Shown: piece after piece, positions 8,228 through 16,721 of the stretch
Numbering within the stretch: position 1 is the stretch's first letter
Layout: every line of letters begins with the position of its first letter
Source: Luteimicrobium sp042670205
Lineage (GTDB): Bacteria; Actinomycetota; Actinomycetes; Actinomycetales; Cellulomonadaceae
Assembly (NCBI RefSeq): GCF_042670205.1
Contig: NZ_JBHUWD010000006.1
Coordinates: forward strand, 84,705 to 148,704
DNA: 64,000 nt
Direction of reading: 5' to 3'
Program-made: the position numbers and the translations under genes
The notes under the pieces: model-generated
The model's input: the letters and a program-made list of their open reading frames with translations, nothing else
The model's database searches: none
Told to the model about the DNA's origin: nothing

Positions 8228-8451
8228 CGCGGCGGCCTGCCTCCGTCGTCGGGCGCCCCGGGGCGCGGTGCGCGCGGACCCTACGCGACGTCTGCGCGAC
8301 CGCGCACGCGGCGTCCCGCTCAGCGGGAAGATCGGGCCAAACCGCCCCGAAGCGCTTGCTGGGCCAGGCCGCCGGATGCTCGGGTGGAGGTGTCAGCGCG
8401 GCCCGCCCCCCACGGGGGTCACCGCCTCACCGGATACGAGAGGAGCACCCC

Positions 8452-8733
8452 ATGCTCACCCTGACCGAGAACGCCCGGACCGCCGTCGTCGGACTCGCCT
8501 CCCAGGCCGGGGTCGGACCGGACGGTGGGCTGCGCATCGCCGAGTCGCAGAGCGTCGCCGGCAGCCTCGAGCTCGCCGTCGTCCCCGCTCCTCAGGCGGA
8601 CGACCAGGTCGTCGTCGAGGACGACGCCCGCGTGTTCGTCGAGGCGGCGACCGCTCCGGCGCTCGACCAGCTGACCCTCGACACCGACCCGGCGGCGTCC
8701 GGGACCGCGTTCGTGCTCGCGCCTCAGCCCTGA
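8452..8733 (+). CDS. HesB/IscA-like domain protein lacking cysteines
   Basis: 93-aa protein whose start (MLTLTENARTAVVGL), beta-rich core and length resemble the A-type Fe-S carrier (HesB/IscA) fold. None of the three conserved cysteines of IscA/ErpA (CxnCGC) is present; the protein has no Cys at all. It therefore cannot hold a cluster in the usual way. ATG 8452 is preceded by GAGAGGAGC. A strong hairpin terminator follows at 8772-8810. Similar cysteine-less proteins in actinobacteria are often annotated simply as adhesin or Fe-S assembly protein; the role is unknown. Confidence 0.75.
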   Translation: MLTLTENARTAVVGLASQAGVGPDGGLRIAESQSVAGSLELAVVPAPQADDQVVVEDDARVFVEAATAPALDQLTLDTDPAASGTAFVLAPQP

Positions 8734-8771
8734 GCGAGGACGAGCATCGCGCCCGGGTCGTGACCGGGTGC

Positions 8772-8810
8772 TGCGAAGGCCCGACGGTGGTGCGCCGTCG
8801 GGCCTTCGCA
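8772..8810 (+). terminator. Hairpin terminator
   Basis: Perfect 16-bp stem (8772-8787 with 8795-8810, core GAAGGCCCGACGG) and a 7-nt loop, between the convergent HesB-like and M50-type genes. No long T tract, as usual in high-GC actinobacteria; it probably serves both directions. Confidence 0.8.
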
Positions 8811-8847
8811 CGTCCGGAGCCGGACGGCGCTCAGCGGGGCGAGAGGC

Positions 8848-9564
8848 TCACGGCCACAGGAGGCTCCCGCCGAGGACGGCGCAGCCCGCCGTGACCAGCC
8901 CGAACACGATCACCCACAGGATCCCGGGCACGCCCGTGAGGCGGGCCAGCAGGTCGGCGTCGGACGACCGGGCCCGGCCCCGCGACCGGTCGGCCTGCAG
9001 CTCCACGACGGGCCGGACGGCGCCGAGCAGCAGGAACCAGCTGAGCGTCCAGGCGATCCCGACCTGCCACCGGGCGTCGAGCCACCAGGTCACCACGAAC
9101 AGGAGCGCGCCCGTCACGAGGACGGACCACAGCCCGTACCAGTTCCGGATCTGCAGCAGCAGGAGCGTCAGCGCGACGAGCACGAGCCACAGCACGCCGA
9201 CGCCGTACCCGCGACTCGTGAGCCACGCCGCGCCGAGTCCGAGCACGCCCGGCCCGACGTACCCGGCGAAGCCCGTCGCGACCATGCCGAACCCGCGCGT
9301 CCGGCCCTTCGAGACGGTGAGCCCGGACGTGTCGGAGTGCAGCCGGATTCCCGCGAGACGCCGTCCGCACAGCACCGCGACCAGACCGTGCGCACCCTCG
9401 TGCGCGATCGTGATGACGTTCCGCGTGACCCGCCAGACGGGGGTGACGAGCACGACGAGCGCCGCGACGGCGGCCGCGGTGAACGCGACCCGGGCGTCGG
9501 GGGGCGGGGCGGCGGTGGTGGCGCGATGCCAGATGTCGGAGAGGACGTCGGTCACGGCGCCCAT
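8848..9564 (-). CDS. M50-type membrane metalloprotease-like protein
   Basis: 238-aa polytopic membrane protein. After an N-terminal helix it carries HEGAH (His55, Glu56, His59), the zinc-binding HExxH motif of M50 (site-2-type) peptidases, embedded next to a membrane segment. About six hydrophobic helices follow (for example WLVLVALTLLLLQI and ILWVIVFGLVTAGCAVLGG). It matches the M50B-like family of small actinobacterial proteins. No PDZ domain is visible. It is divergent from the LLM oxidoreductase and convergent with the HesB-like gene. The substrate is unknown. Confidence 0.82.
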   Translation of the reverse strand: MGAVTDVLSDIWHRATTAAPPPDARVAFTAAAVAALVVLVTPVWRVTRNVITIAHEGAHGLVAVLCGRRLAGIRLHSDTSGLTVSKGRTRGFGMVATGFAGYVGPGVLGLGAAWLTSRGYGVGVLWLVLVALTLLLLQIRNWYGLWSVLVTGALLFVVTWWLDARWQVGIAWTLSWFLLLGAVRPVVELQADRSRGRARSSDADLLARLTGVPGILWVIVFGLVTAGCAVLGGSLLWP

Positions 9565-9659
9565 CGAACCATGCCCCGCGGTGGCCGCCCTGTGCCCCGC
9601 GGGGGCGTCCGTCGTCGGCGCGACGGAATGCTCCGGGCCGCCCGGAGGTTGCCCCGAGC

Positions 9660-10703
9660 ATGACCGACCCCGCGCTCCGGCTGTCCGTGCTCGACCTCGT
9701 CCCCGTCCGGTCGGACCAGTCGACGGGCGACGCGCTCGCCGCCACGCTGGCGCTGGCCCGGACCGCCGACGACCTCGGCTTCACCCGCTACTGGCTGGCC
9801 GAGCACCACAATATGCGCGCCGTCGCCGCCACCAACCCGCCGGTGCTCATGGCGCTCGTCGGATCGGCGACCTCGCGGATCCGGGTCGGCTCGGGCGGCG
9901 TCATGCTGCCCAATCACGCGGCGCTCGTCGTCGCCGAGCAGCTCGCGCTCCTCGAGGCGGCGTTCCCCGGGCGCGTCGACCTCGGCATCGGCCGCGCCCC
10001 CGGCAGCGACCCTGTGACGAGCCACCTGCTGCGCCGCGGCGTGCGCGACGACGTGGACGCCTTCCCCGACGACGTCGCGACCCTCGCCGGACTGCTCTCG
10101 CCGGGTGGGGTGTCGCTCGCGCTCGGGGCGCAGCGCTACGACTTGGCAGCCACCCCGAAGGCCACGACCGAGCCCACGATCTGGCTCCTCGGCTCGTCGA
10201 TGTACTCCGCGCAGCTCGCCGCGGCCAACGGGATGCCCTACGTGTTCGCGAACCACTTCGGGGGCGGCGGCACGCTCGAGGCGCTCGCGGCCTACCGGTC
10301 CCAGTTCCGCCCGTCGGAGCGGCTCGCGGAGCCTCGGACGATCGGCGTCGTGAACGCGGTCGTCGCGGAGACCGCGGAGGAGGCGCGGCGGCTCGTGCTC
10401 CCGCAGGCGCGCAGCATGTGGCGGCTGCGGACCGGCGGCCCGCTCGCCCCGCAGGAACTCGTCGAGGACGCCGAGGCGGCCCCGCTGCCGGCAGCCGACC
10501 AGGCCGCCGCCGAGCGGCTCGCGCAGACGTGGATCGTCGGCTCGCCCGACGACGCGGCCGCGCAGGTGAAGGCCGTCGCGGCCGAGCTGCGCGCCGACGA
10601 GATCATGGTCGCCCCGGTCGCCGGGGCCCACGCCGGGACGGATGCGACGTCGTCGCCGGCCCGCGAGGAGACCCTGCGGCTGCTCGCGTCGGCCCTGTTC
10701 TGA
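9660..10703 (+). CDS. LLM-class flavin-dependent oxidoreductase (MsnO8-like)
   Basis: 347 aa, bacterial-luciferase-like TIM barrel. Recognisable are LSVLDLVPV at the N-terminus, TRYWLAEHHNM, RIRVGSGGVMLPNHAALVVAEQLALLE, FPGRVDLGIGRAPG and WLLGSS, as in the single-chain MsnO8/YhbW subgroup. Such enzymes use FMNH2 or F420H2 and O2 on small organic substrates. ATG 9660 lies about 95 bp from the divergent M50-type gene. The specific reaction cannot be assigned. Confidence 0.9.
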   Translation: MTDPALRLSVLDLVPVRSDQSTGDALAATLALARTADDLGFTRYWLAEHHNMRAVAATNPPVLMALVGSATSRIRVGSGGVMLPNHAALVVAEQLALLEAAFPGRVDLGIGRAPGSDPVTSHLLRRGVRDDVDAFPDDVATLAGLLSPGGVSLALGAQRYDLAATPKATTEPTIWLLGSSMYSAQLAAANGMPYVFANHFGGGGTLEALAAYRSQFRPSERLAEPRTIGVVNAVVAETAEEARRLVLPQARSMWRLRTGGPLAPQELVEDAEAAPLPAADQAAAERLAQTWIVGSPDDAAAQVKAVAAELRADEIMVAPVAGAHAGTDATSSPAREETLRLLASALF

Positions 10704-10898
10704 GGAGTTCCCAGGTCCGTGTGGGACACTAGAGACCAGGCAGCGCGACTCCCGCGCGCCTGACGTCGTGGAGATTCCCCCGAGACCCTCGCGCGGCGAC
10801 CACGACCTACCCAACCCGTCCGGCCGGACCACCGGCCGACGAGGACGCGTGCGCGCGGCCCGTCGGCGGTCCCGTGCGCCGGGCGCGAGAGGCCTCTC

Positions 10899-12455
10899 AT
10901 GACATCCCGTTTCAGCGACTTCGCCCTGCCCGCCGCCGTCGTGCGCGCGCTGGCCGACCAGGGCATCGAGTCCCCGTTCCCCATCCAGACGGCGACCCTG
11001 CCGGACACGCTCGCCGGGCGCGACGTGCTCGGCCGCGGCCGCACCGGCTCCGGCAAGACGCTCGCGTTCTCCCTGCCGGTCGTGACGCGCCTCGCCGCGT
11101 CGGGCGCCCGTCGCCAGGCGCGCCGCCCGCGCGCGCTCGTGCTCGCCCCGACCCGTGAGCTCGCGAACCAGATCGACGCGACCCTCGCGCCCCTCGCGAA
11201 CGCGCTCGGGCTGCGCACCACGACCGTCTTCGGCGGCGTCGGGCAGGGCAAGCAGGTCGCCGCGCTCGACGCAGGCGTCGACGTGCTCGTCGCGTGCCCC
11301 GGCCGCCTCGAGGACCTCCTCAACCAGCGGCTCCTCACGCTCGACGGCATCGAGATCACGGTCCTTGACGAGGCCGACCACATGGCCGACCTCGGCTTCC
11401 TGCCGGGCGTGAAGCGGATCATGGACCGCACCCCCAAGCAGGGCCAGCGCCTTCTGTTCTCCGCGACCCTCGACAACGGCGTGGACAAGATCGTCCAGCG
11501 CTACCTGCACGAGCCGGTCACGCACGCCGTCGACCCGGCCGCCGCCCCGGTCGCCGAGATGACGCACCACGTCCTTCTCCTCGCGGACGCGGGCGTGAAG
11601 AAGCAGCTCGTCCACGACCTGGCGTCCGGCACGGGCCGTCGCGTGCTGTTCATGCGCACCAAGCACCAGGCCAAGAAGCTCGCCAAGCAGCTCACCGCCG
11701 ACGGCGTCCCCGCCGTCGAGCTGCACGGGAACCTTGGCCAGGGCGCGCGCGAGCGCAACCTCGAGGCGTTCACGTCGGGCGCGGTCAAGGTTCTCGTCGC
11801 GACCGACATCGCGGCGCGCGGGATCCACGTCGACGAGGTCGAGCTCGTCGTGCACGTCGACCCGCCCGCCGAGCACAAGGCGTACCTGCACCGGTCCGGC
11901 CGGACCGCGCGCGCCGGCTCGGGCGGCGACGTCGTGACCCTCGTCCTCCCGGAGCAGACCGGCGACGTCAAGGACCTGCTGCGCAAGGCGCGGATCACGG
12001 CGACGCCCCGACGCACGGGCGTCGGCGACCCGCAGGTCGAGGCGCTCGTCGGTGAGCGCGCCGCGTACGTGGCGCCTGCAGCCCCGGCTGCGCCGCAGCA
12101 GCGCGGCGGCGGTGCGAAGGCTTCGGCCGGCACGGCGCCTTCGGGCGGGAGCTCGTCCGGGCGGCGTCGCCGGGGCCGCGGCGGGTCCGGAGCGGCAGGC
12201 GGCGGCCAGCAGCAGGCCGCGCGCGGCGCCCAGGGCGGTCAGCGCTCCCAGGGCCAGCGCCAGGCGGCGCAGCCCGCCCAGGCACAGCGGCAGACGGCGC
12301 AGCCCGCGGGAACCCGGGGCGGCGCCGGACGCGCGGCGAACGGCTCGCAGGCCGGTGGCTCGGCCGCCGGTGCCGGTCGTCGCCGGGGCGGTCGCGGCCG
12401 CGCCCAGCGCGGTGCCGGCAGCCCGGCGGTCTACTCCACGTCCACCCCGCGCTGA
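10899..12455 (+). CDS. DEAD-box RNA helicase with basic low-complexity tail
   Basis: 518 aa. Core motifs: Q-motif region FPIQTATLP, motif I GRTGSGKT (47-54), motif Ia PTRELA, motif II DEAD (157-160), motif III SAT (188-190), and motif VI HRSGRTARAG. The C-terminal 130 or so residues are Gly/Arg/Gln/Ala-rich (RRRGRGG, RGGRGRAQRG), typical of RNA-binding tails on actinobacterial cold-shock-type helicases involved in ribosome assembly and mRNA turnover. ATG 10899 follows GAGAGG. The 195-bp upstream gap (10704-10898) holds GC-rich sequence with a small hairpin (GGCCGG-ACCA-CCGGCC at about 10822-10837) and probably a long 5' UTR. Confidence 0.93.
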   Translation: MTSRFSDFALPAAVVRALADQGIESPFPIQTATLPDTLAGRDVLGRGRTGSGKTLAFSLPVVTRLAASGARRQARRPRALVLAPTRELANQIDATLAPLANALGLRTTTVFGGVGQGKQVAALDAGVDVLVACPGRLEDLLNQRLLTLDGIEITVLDEADHMADLGFLPGVKRIMDRTPKQGQRLLFSATLDNGVDKIVQRYLHEPVTHAVDPAAAPVAEMTHHVLLLADAGVKKQLVHDLASGTGRRVLFMRTKHQAKKLAKQLTADGVPAVELHGNLGQGARERNLEAFTSGAVKVLVATDIAARGIHVDEVELVVHVDPPAEHKAYLHRSGRTARAGSGGDVVTLVLPEQTGDVKDLLRKARITATPRRTGVGDPQVEALVGERAAYVAPAAPAAPQQRGGGAKASAGTAPSGGSSSGRRRRGRGGSGAAGGGQQQAARGAQGGQRSQGQRQAAQPAQAQRQTAQPAGTRGGAGRAANGSQAGGSAAGAGRRRGGRGRAQRGAGSPAVYSTSTPR

Positions 12456-12486
12456 CCCGGCGGCGCCTCGCGACGCCCGCGAGATG

Positions 12487-12539
12487 CCGAGAGACGGCCG
12501 AGACACCGAGCTTGCAACGGTGTCCCGGCCGTCTCTCGG
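12487..12539 (+). terminator. Hairpin terminator after the helicase gene
   Basis: CCGAGAGACGGCC pairs with GGCCGTCTCTCGG and the stem continues with mismatches (GACACCG/CGGTGTC); it is followed by TTTCTCGG. It lies 32 bp after the helicase stop. Confidence 0.75.
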
Positions 12540-12600
12540 TTTCTCGGCGTGGGTGGAACAGTCCGGCCCGGCCTAGGGTTGGACCAGCCGGAGGTGCCTG

Positions 12601-13044
12601 ATGTCCCTGAACAACCTGTTCTCCCAGCCCGGCCCCGCGAACGGCTACGAGGTCACGAAGACCGACGCCGAGTGGAAGGCCGAGCTCGACCCCCAGGAGT
12701 ACGCCGTGCTGCGGCACGCCGCGACCGAGCGTCCCTGGACGGGCGAGCTCCTCGACGAGAAGCGCACCGGCGTCTACCGGTGTCGGGCGTGCGGCCAGGA
12801 GCTCTTCCGCTCCGACACCAAGTTCGACTCGCACTGCGGGTGGCCGAGCTTCTTCAAGCCGCAGGACTCGGACGCGGTCGAGCTGATCGAGGACCGCACG
12901 CACGGCATGGTGCGCACCGAGGTGCGTTGCGCGCGCTGCGGCTCGCACCTGGGCCACGTCTTCGACGACGCGCCCCAGACCCCGACCGGCGACCGCTACT
13001 GCATGAACTCCGTGTCGCTGAGCTTCGCGCCGGCCGGGGAGTGA
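12601..13044 (+). CDS. msrB: Peptide-methionine (R)-S-oxide reductase MsrB
   Basis: 147-aa single-domain MsrB that repairs methionine-R-sulfoxide in oxidised proteins. Zinc ligands are Cys61/Cys64 and Cys110/Cys113. The catalytic Cys134 lies in DRYCMNSVSL, and HCGWPSFF is the substrate-pocket motif. Full length for the family with a good start (GGAGGTGCCTG before ATG 12601). It is convergent with, and ends 4 bp from, a MarR-type gene. Confidence 0.97.
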   Translation: MSLNNLFSQPGPANGYEVTKTDAEWKAELDPQEYAVLRHAATERPWTGELLDEKRTGVYRCRACGQELFRSDTKFDSHCGWPSFFKPQDSDAVELIEDRTHGMVRTEVRCARCGSHLGHVFDDAPQTPTGDRYCMNSVSLSFAPAGE

Positions 13045-13048
13045 CCCG

Positions 13049-13564
13049 CTAGTCGGCGGCCCGGCCGCGGACCGCGTCGACGCTCGCGCTGTAGCGGGCG
13101 AGCAGGTCCGCGAGGGCGGAGACGTCGTCGTCGGGCCAGTCGGCGAACACCTGGCCGAGGTAGTCGAGGCGTGCGGTGCGGGCGGCCTCGACGTGCGCGT
13201 GACCGGACTCGGTTGCGGTCAGGAGCTGGCCGCGGTTGTCCTCCGGGTCGACCGCGCGGTGGATGAGGCCGAGCTCGTCGAGGCGGCTGAGCTGGCGCGA
13301 GATGGTGGCCCGGCCGATGCCGAACCGGCGGGCGAGCTCGGTGGCGTGGACGCCCGGCTCGGCCGAGATGATCGCGAGGAGCGGGTAGGCGCTCGCGTCG
13401 AGGTCGGGGTGGATGCGTCGCGCGAGCTCGGCCTGGGCTGCTGCGGCGCGCCGGAGCACGATCCGGAGCTCCTGCTCGACACGGTTGAGGGACGCGGGGG
13501 CCTCGGTGCCCACGGTCGCGGCCGGGCTGGGACCGGCGGTGCTGCCAGTAGTCATGCGGACCAT
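13049..13564 (-). CDS. MarR-family transcriptional regulator
   Basis: 171-aa winged-helix regulator: LARRIHPDLDASAYPLLAIISAEPGVHATELARRFGIGRATISRQLSRLDELGLIHR is the helix-turn-helix and wing, followed by DNRGQLLTATESG. Two in-frame ATGs (13562-13564 and 13553-13555) are possible; neither has a clear RBS, and the nearer one would give 168 aa. The gene lies directly downstream of the DHA2 efflux gene, but a 16-bp hairpin separates them. It could be autoregulated, or regulate the efflux pump together with the other MarR gene at 15352. Confidence 0.88.
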   Translation of the reverse strand: MVRMTTGSTAGPSPAATVGTEAPASLNRVEQELRIVLRRAAAAQAELARRIHPDLDASAYPLLAIISAEPGVHATELARRFGIGRATISRQLSRLDELGLIHRAVDPEDNRGQLLTATESGHAHVEAARTARLDYLGQVFADWPDDDVSALADLLARYSASVDAVRGRAAD

Positions 13565-13574
13565 TGTGACGGCA

Positions 13575-13610
13575 ACGGGGCGGCTCCCACCACAGTGGGA
13601 GCCGCCCCGT
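13575..13610 (-). terminator. Hairpin between efflux and MarR genes
   Basis: Perfect 16-bp stem (13575-13590 with 13595-13610) and a 4-nt loop. It lies 20 bp after the efflux stop codon in transcription direction and only 11 bp before the MarR start, so it could act as terminator or as an attenuator of read-through. Confidence 0.7.
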
Positions 13611-13630
13611 TCGTGTGCGTGTCCTGTGCG

Positions 13631-15355
13631 TCAGCCCTGGCCGGCGCTCTGCACGCGGTCGGCGGGCCGCTCGCCGGTCTCCTCCGAGCTCACGGGCGCG
13701 ACCACGGACATGGCGGTGTCGAGCTCCGCGCGCTGCTCGGCCTGCGCGGGCGTCAGGTCGCCGGCGCCGGCAGCCTCCTCCTGGAGGAGCTCCACGCCGG
13801 ACTTGGTGCCGAGCGGGATCTCCTTGAGGAACAGGCAGGCGATCGCGGCGATCAGGGCCAGCGGTGCGGCGATCAGGAAGATCTCGGCGACCCCGTCGCC
13901 GTAGGCCTTCTCGACGACCGTCGCCACCGGGGCGGGGAGCTGGCTGATCTCGGGCAGGGCACCGCCCGACCCCATCGAGTCGATGCCGAGGTGGGCGAGG
14001 CCCGCGGCGATCGAGTCCGTCACCTTGGTGTTGAGGACGGCACCCAGGACGGACACGCCGATCGCGCCGCCGAGCGTGCGGAAGAAGGCGACCGTCGCGG
14101 TCCCGGATCCGATCTCGTGGACGTCCAGCGTGTTCTGGACGGCGAGAACCAGGTTCTGCATGAGCATGCCGGTCCCGACGCCCACGACGAACAGGAACAC
14201 GCTGAGCGTCACGAAGCTCGTCTGGTAGTCGATCGTGGACATGAGGAGGAGGCCGCCCGTGAGGAGCACGCCGCCCGTGACCATGAAGTACTTGTAGCGG
14301 CCGGTCCTCGCGATCAGGTTCCCGATCACGATCGACGCGAGGAACGTCCCGACGACCATCGGGATGGTCAGGAGGCCGGACTCGGTCGGGGTCTTGCCCT
14401 TGGCGATCTGGATGTACTGGCTCAGGAAGACGCTCGAGCCGAACATCGCGACGCCGACCGCGATGCTCGCGACGACCGCGAGCACGAACGTGCTGTTCTT
14501 GAACAGGTGCAGCGGGATGATCGCGTCGAGCTTCTCGTGCTTCTCGACGAGGAGCGCCGCGACGAGCGCGACGACGGCGCCGCCGACCATCGCGAACGTC
14601 TGCCACGAGATCCAGTCGAAGTTGGTGCCGGCGAACGTCACCCAGAGGAGGAGGAGCGCCACGCCCACGGAGATGAGGGCCGCGCCCCAGTAGTCGATCT
14701 TCGCGTCGCCCTTGCTGCGCTTGGGCAGGTGCAGCGTCTTCTGCAGGACGGCGATCGCGGCGATCGCGAACGGCAGGCCGACGAAGAAGTTGTAGCGCCA
14801 CCCGATCGAGTCGGTGAGCGTGCCGCCGAGGATCGGGCCGCCGACCATCGAGATGGCCATGACGCCGCCCATGAGGCCCATGTACTTGCCGCGCTCGCGC
14901 GGGGAGACGATGTCGGCGATGAGGACGGTGCCCAGTGCGGTCAGACCGCCGGCGCCGATGCCCTGGAAGGCGCGGAAGGCGATGAGCTCGCCGACGCCCT
15001 GGGACAGGCCCGCCGCGGCGGACGACAGCACGGTGATGATCAGCGCGAGCTGGATGAGCAGCTTGCGGTTGGTCATGTCGGCGAGCTTGCCCCAGATGGG
15101 GGTGGTGATCGTCGTGGTGAGGAGGGTCGCCGTGACGACCCAGGTGTAGGAGCTCCCCGAGCCGTGGAGCTCGGAGACGATCTTGGGGAGGGACGACGAG
15201 ACGACGGAGGTCGCGAGGAGCGCGACGAACATCCCGAGGAGGATGCCCGACATCGCCTCGAGCGTCTCGCGCCGGGACATGGCGGGCTTGTCGGAGTGCC
15301 GCCCGGTCGTCGAGGGTGAACCCTGCGAGACCGCGGCTTCGGTGGTGGTGGTCAT
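13631..15355 (-). CDS. DHA2-family MFS drug efflux transporter (14 TM)
   Basis: 574 aa with about 14 hydrophobic helices and the MFS signature loop (GKLADMTNRK between TM2 and TM3, RERGKYMGLMGG between TM4 and TM5). Motif C-like GGPILGGTLTD marks an exporter. This is the EmrB/QacA (DHA2) drug:H+ antiporter group. The acidic C-terminal tail is cytoplasmic. The start ATG 15353-15355 overlaps the stop of the MarR gene upstream (ATGA), so it is the second gene of a MarR-efflux operon. It is likely repressed by that MarR through the palindromes at 15970-16022. Substrate unknown. Confidence 0.92.
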   Translation of the reverse strand: MTTTTEAAVSQGSPSTTGRHSDKPAMSRRETLEAMSGILLGMFVALLATSVVSSSLPKIVSELHGSGSSYTWVVTATLLTTTITTPIWGKLADMTNRKLLIQLALIITVLSSAAAGLSQGVGELIAFRAFQGIGAGGLTALGTVLIADIVSPRERGKYMGLMGGVMAISMVGGPILGGTLTDSIGWRYNFFVGLPFAIAAIAVLQKTLHLPKRSKGDAKIDYWGAALISVGVALLLLWVTFAGTNFDWISWQTFAMVGGAVVALVAALLVEKHEKLDAIIPLHLFKNSTFVLAVVASIAVGVAMFGSSVFLSQYIQIAKGKTPTESGLLTIPMVVGTFLASIVIGNLIARTGRYKYFMVTGGVLLTGGLLLMSTIDYQTSFVTLSVFLFVVGVGTGMLMQNLVLAVQNTLDVHEIGSGTATVAFFRTLGGAIGVSVLGAVLNTKVTDSIAAGLAHLGIDSMGSGGALPEISQLPAPVATVVEKAYGDGVAEIFLIAAPLALIAAIACLFLKEIPLGTKSGVELLQEEAAGAGDLTPAQAEQRAELDTAMSVVAPVSSEETGERPADRVQSAGQG

Positions 15356-15924
15356 GCGGTGGTGCTCTTTCCGGTCGCACGGTGGTCAGGGGTGTCGTGG
15401 TGCCGGACGACGCTGTCCGCGATCTTGCGAAGCTGCAGGACGGCGTCCTGCAGCTCGTCCGGGGACCAGTCCCCGAAGACGTCTCGGGCGCGCTCGCGCC
15501 AGGCGCCGAACGCCTCGGCGGCGAGGTCGCGCCCGCTGTCGGTGAGGGCGAGCGTGCGCGCCCTGCGGTCGTCTTCGCCGACCTCGCGGACGACGTACCC
15601 GTCGCGGACGAGGGCGCCGACCTGGCGGCTCGCGACGGAGACGTCGATGCGCATCACGTGGGCGAGGTCGCCGATCTGCAGCGGGACCTCGTTCTTCTCG
15701 AGGATCCGAAGGACGGCGAGGCTCGACCGGGCGCAGCCCAGCTCGCGGGCCGTCGCGGTCGCGGACTCGCGCTGGGCGCGGCCGAGGTCTTCGAGCGCGC
15801 TCACGAGGCCGTCGACGGTCGCCGCGTCCGCGCCGAGCCCGGGGATGCCACGGCGCGCGTGGAGGGTGGGTGCCACGGCGGGGGCCGGTGCGTCCGACGG
15901 CGCCGTGGGGGTGAGGGTGGTCAT
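15352..15924 (-). CDS. MarR-family repressor, first gene of efflux operon
   Basis: 190 aa from ATG 15922-15924. Winged helix: LGCARSSLAVLRILEKNEVPLQIGDLAHVMRIDVSVASRQVGALVRDGYVVREVGEDDRRARTLALTDSG, including the wing motif DDRR. The start is chosen after MTTLTPTAP; an upstream extension is Arg-rich and lacks an RBS. It is translationally coupled (ATGA) to the DHA2 exporter, the standard arrangement for a ligand-sensing repressor of a drug pump. Three interlocking palindromes lie 45-100 bp upstream of its start. Confidence 0.9.
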   Translation of the reverse strand: MTTLTPTAPSDAPAPAVAPTLHARRGIPGLGADAATVDGLVSALEDLGRAQRESATATARELGCARSSLAVLRILEKNEVPLQIGDLAHVMRIDVSVASRQVGALVRDGYVVREVGEDDRRARTLALTDSGRDLAAEAFGAWRERARDVFGDWSPDELQDAVLQLRKIADSVVRHHDTPDHRATGKSTTA

Positions 15925-15969
15925 GCTGCCTGCCTGTTCTCCGGACCGGCGGGGTGCCCTCCGGAACAT

Positions 15970-16022
15970 TTGCTCTTAGCAATCATACGACGCTTGCTTG
16001 CGTCAAGCAACTAGAAGTTGCT
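15970..16022. promoter_or_regulatory. Cluster of three palindromes, putative MarR operators
   Basis: Three perfect inverted repeats, each with 3-nt spacers: TTGCT-CTT-AGCAA (15970-15982), TTGCTTG-CGT-CAAGCAA (15994-16010) and AGCAACT-AGA-AGTTGCT (16006-16022). The last two overlap. The local AT-rich stretch between the divergent MarR and 16074 genes is the likely promoter region. The size and symmetry fit MarR dimers. Confidence 0.6.
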
Positions 16023-16073
16023 GTGCTGCCGCGGTGGGATCTCCGGGGTGGCCCCGCGTGCGAGGCTGAAGAC

Positions 16074-16721
16074 ATGACACCGCCCCCCGACGAGCGATCC
16101 CGGCGACCCCGGCGGCCCGCGATGCTCGACCCGCGCGACGCCGACGAGATCCCCGGCGACCTCGACCCCGCCCTCCGGGACCAGGTCGCGCACACCACGG
16201 CCGGCGCGCTCGTCCGGGGCGCCCGCGAGACCGAGGACCCCGCCGTCGTCGACCGCCTGGTGCGGCTCGTCGAGCGCGAGGGCCTCGACGTCGTCGCCGG
16301 GCTCTGGTCCGACGCCGCGCCCGCGAGCCTGCCCGGTGCCCTCTGGCGGCTCTACGCGCTGCGCGAGTGGGTCCGCCGCGACGGCGAGGTCGTCGCGCTG
16401 CGCTACCGGCTCGGCGTGCATGCGGCACCCGTCGCGGAGGTCGTGGCCGGCGTCGCGAGCCCGCCCGGGCCCGACGAGGTGCGTCGCGTCGCCGACGACG
16501 TCCTCTCCGGCGTCTACACCGGCGACCTCGCCGTCGCGCTCGAGCGCGCGGCCGCGTTCTGTCGCATCCTCGCCATCGGCGCCACGCACGACGCCGACTC
16601 CCGTGACGACATCGACGCCGACTGGGCGCAGCGCCTCACGCGAGGGGCGGCGTCGCTCCAGCGGACCGCCGAGGAGCTCGAGCACGCGGCGTCCCTCTGG
16701 CGTCAGGGCAAGCTCGACTGA
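16074..16721 (+). CDS. Conserved hypothetical protein next to phosphate transport genes
   Basis: 215-aa soluble, mostly helical protein with no motif I recognise. The N-terminus is basic and Pro-rich (PPPDERSRRPRRPAMLDP), followed by an acidic region and several amphipathic helices (DPAVVDRLVRLVEREGLDVVAGLW, LPGALWRLYALREWV, VALERAAAFCRIL). ATG 16074 is the first sensible start; reading further upstream runs into the MarR operators. It faces away from the MarR/efflux operon and is 302 bp upstream of the DUF47-pit pair. Function unknown. Confidence 0.7.
   Translation: MTPPPDERSRRPRRPAMLDPRDADEIPGDLDPALRDQVAHTTAGALVRGARETEDPAVVDRLVRLVEREGLDVVAGLWSDAAPASLPGALWRLYALREWVRRDGEVVALRYRLGVHAAPVAEVVAGVASPPGPDEVRRVADDVLSGVYTGDLAVALERAAAFCRILAIGATHDADSRDDIDADWAQRLTRGAASLQRTAEELEHAASLWRQGKLD

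Noticed and set aside
9552..12506. 984-codon open frame on the minus strand across LLM oxidoreductase and DEAD-box helicase genes
   Set aside because: Antisense shadow caused by GC-rich third positions; translation is Arg/Gly/Ala/Asp-rich without domains, whereas the plus strand has two clear enzymes.
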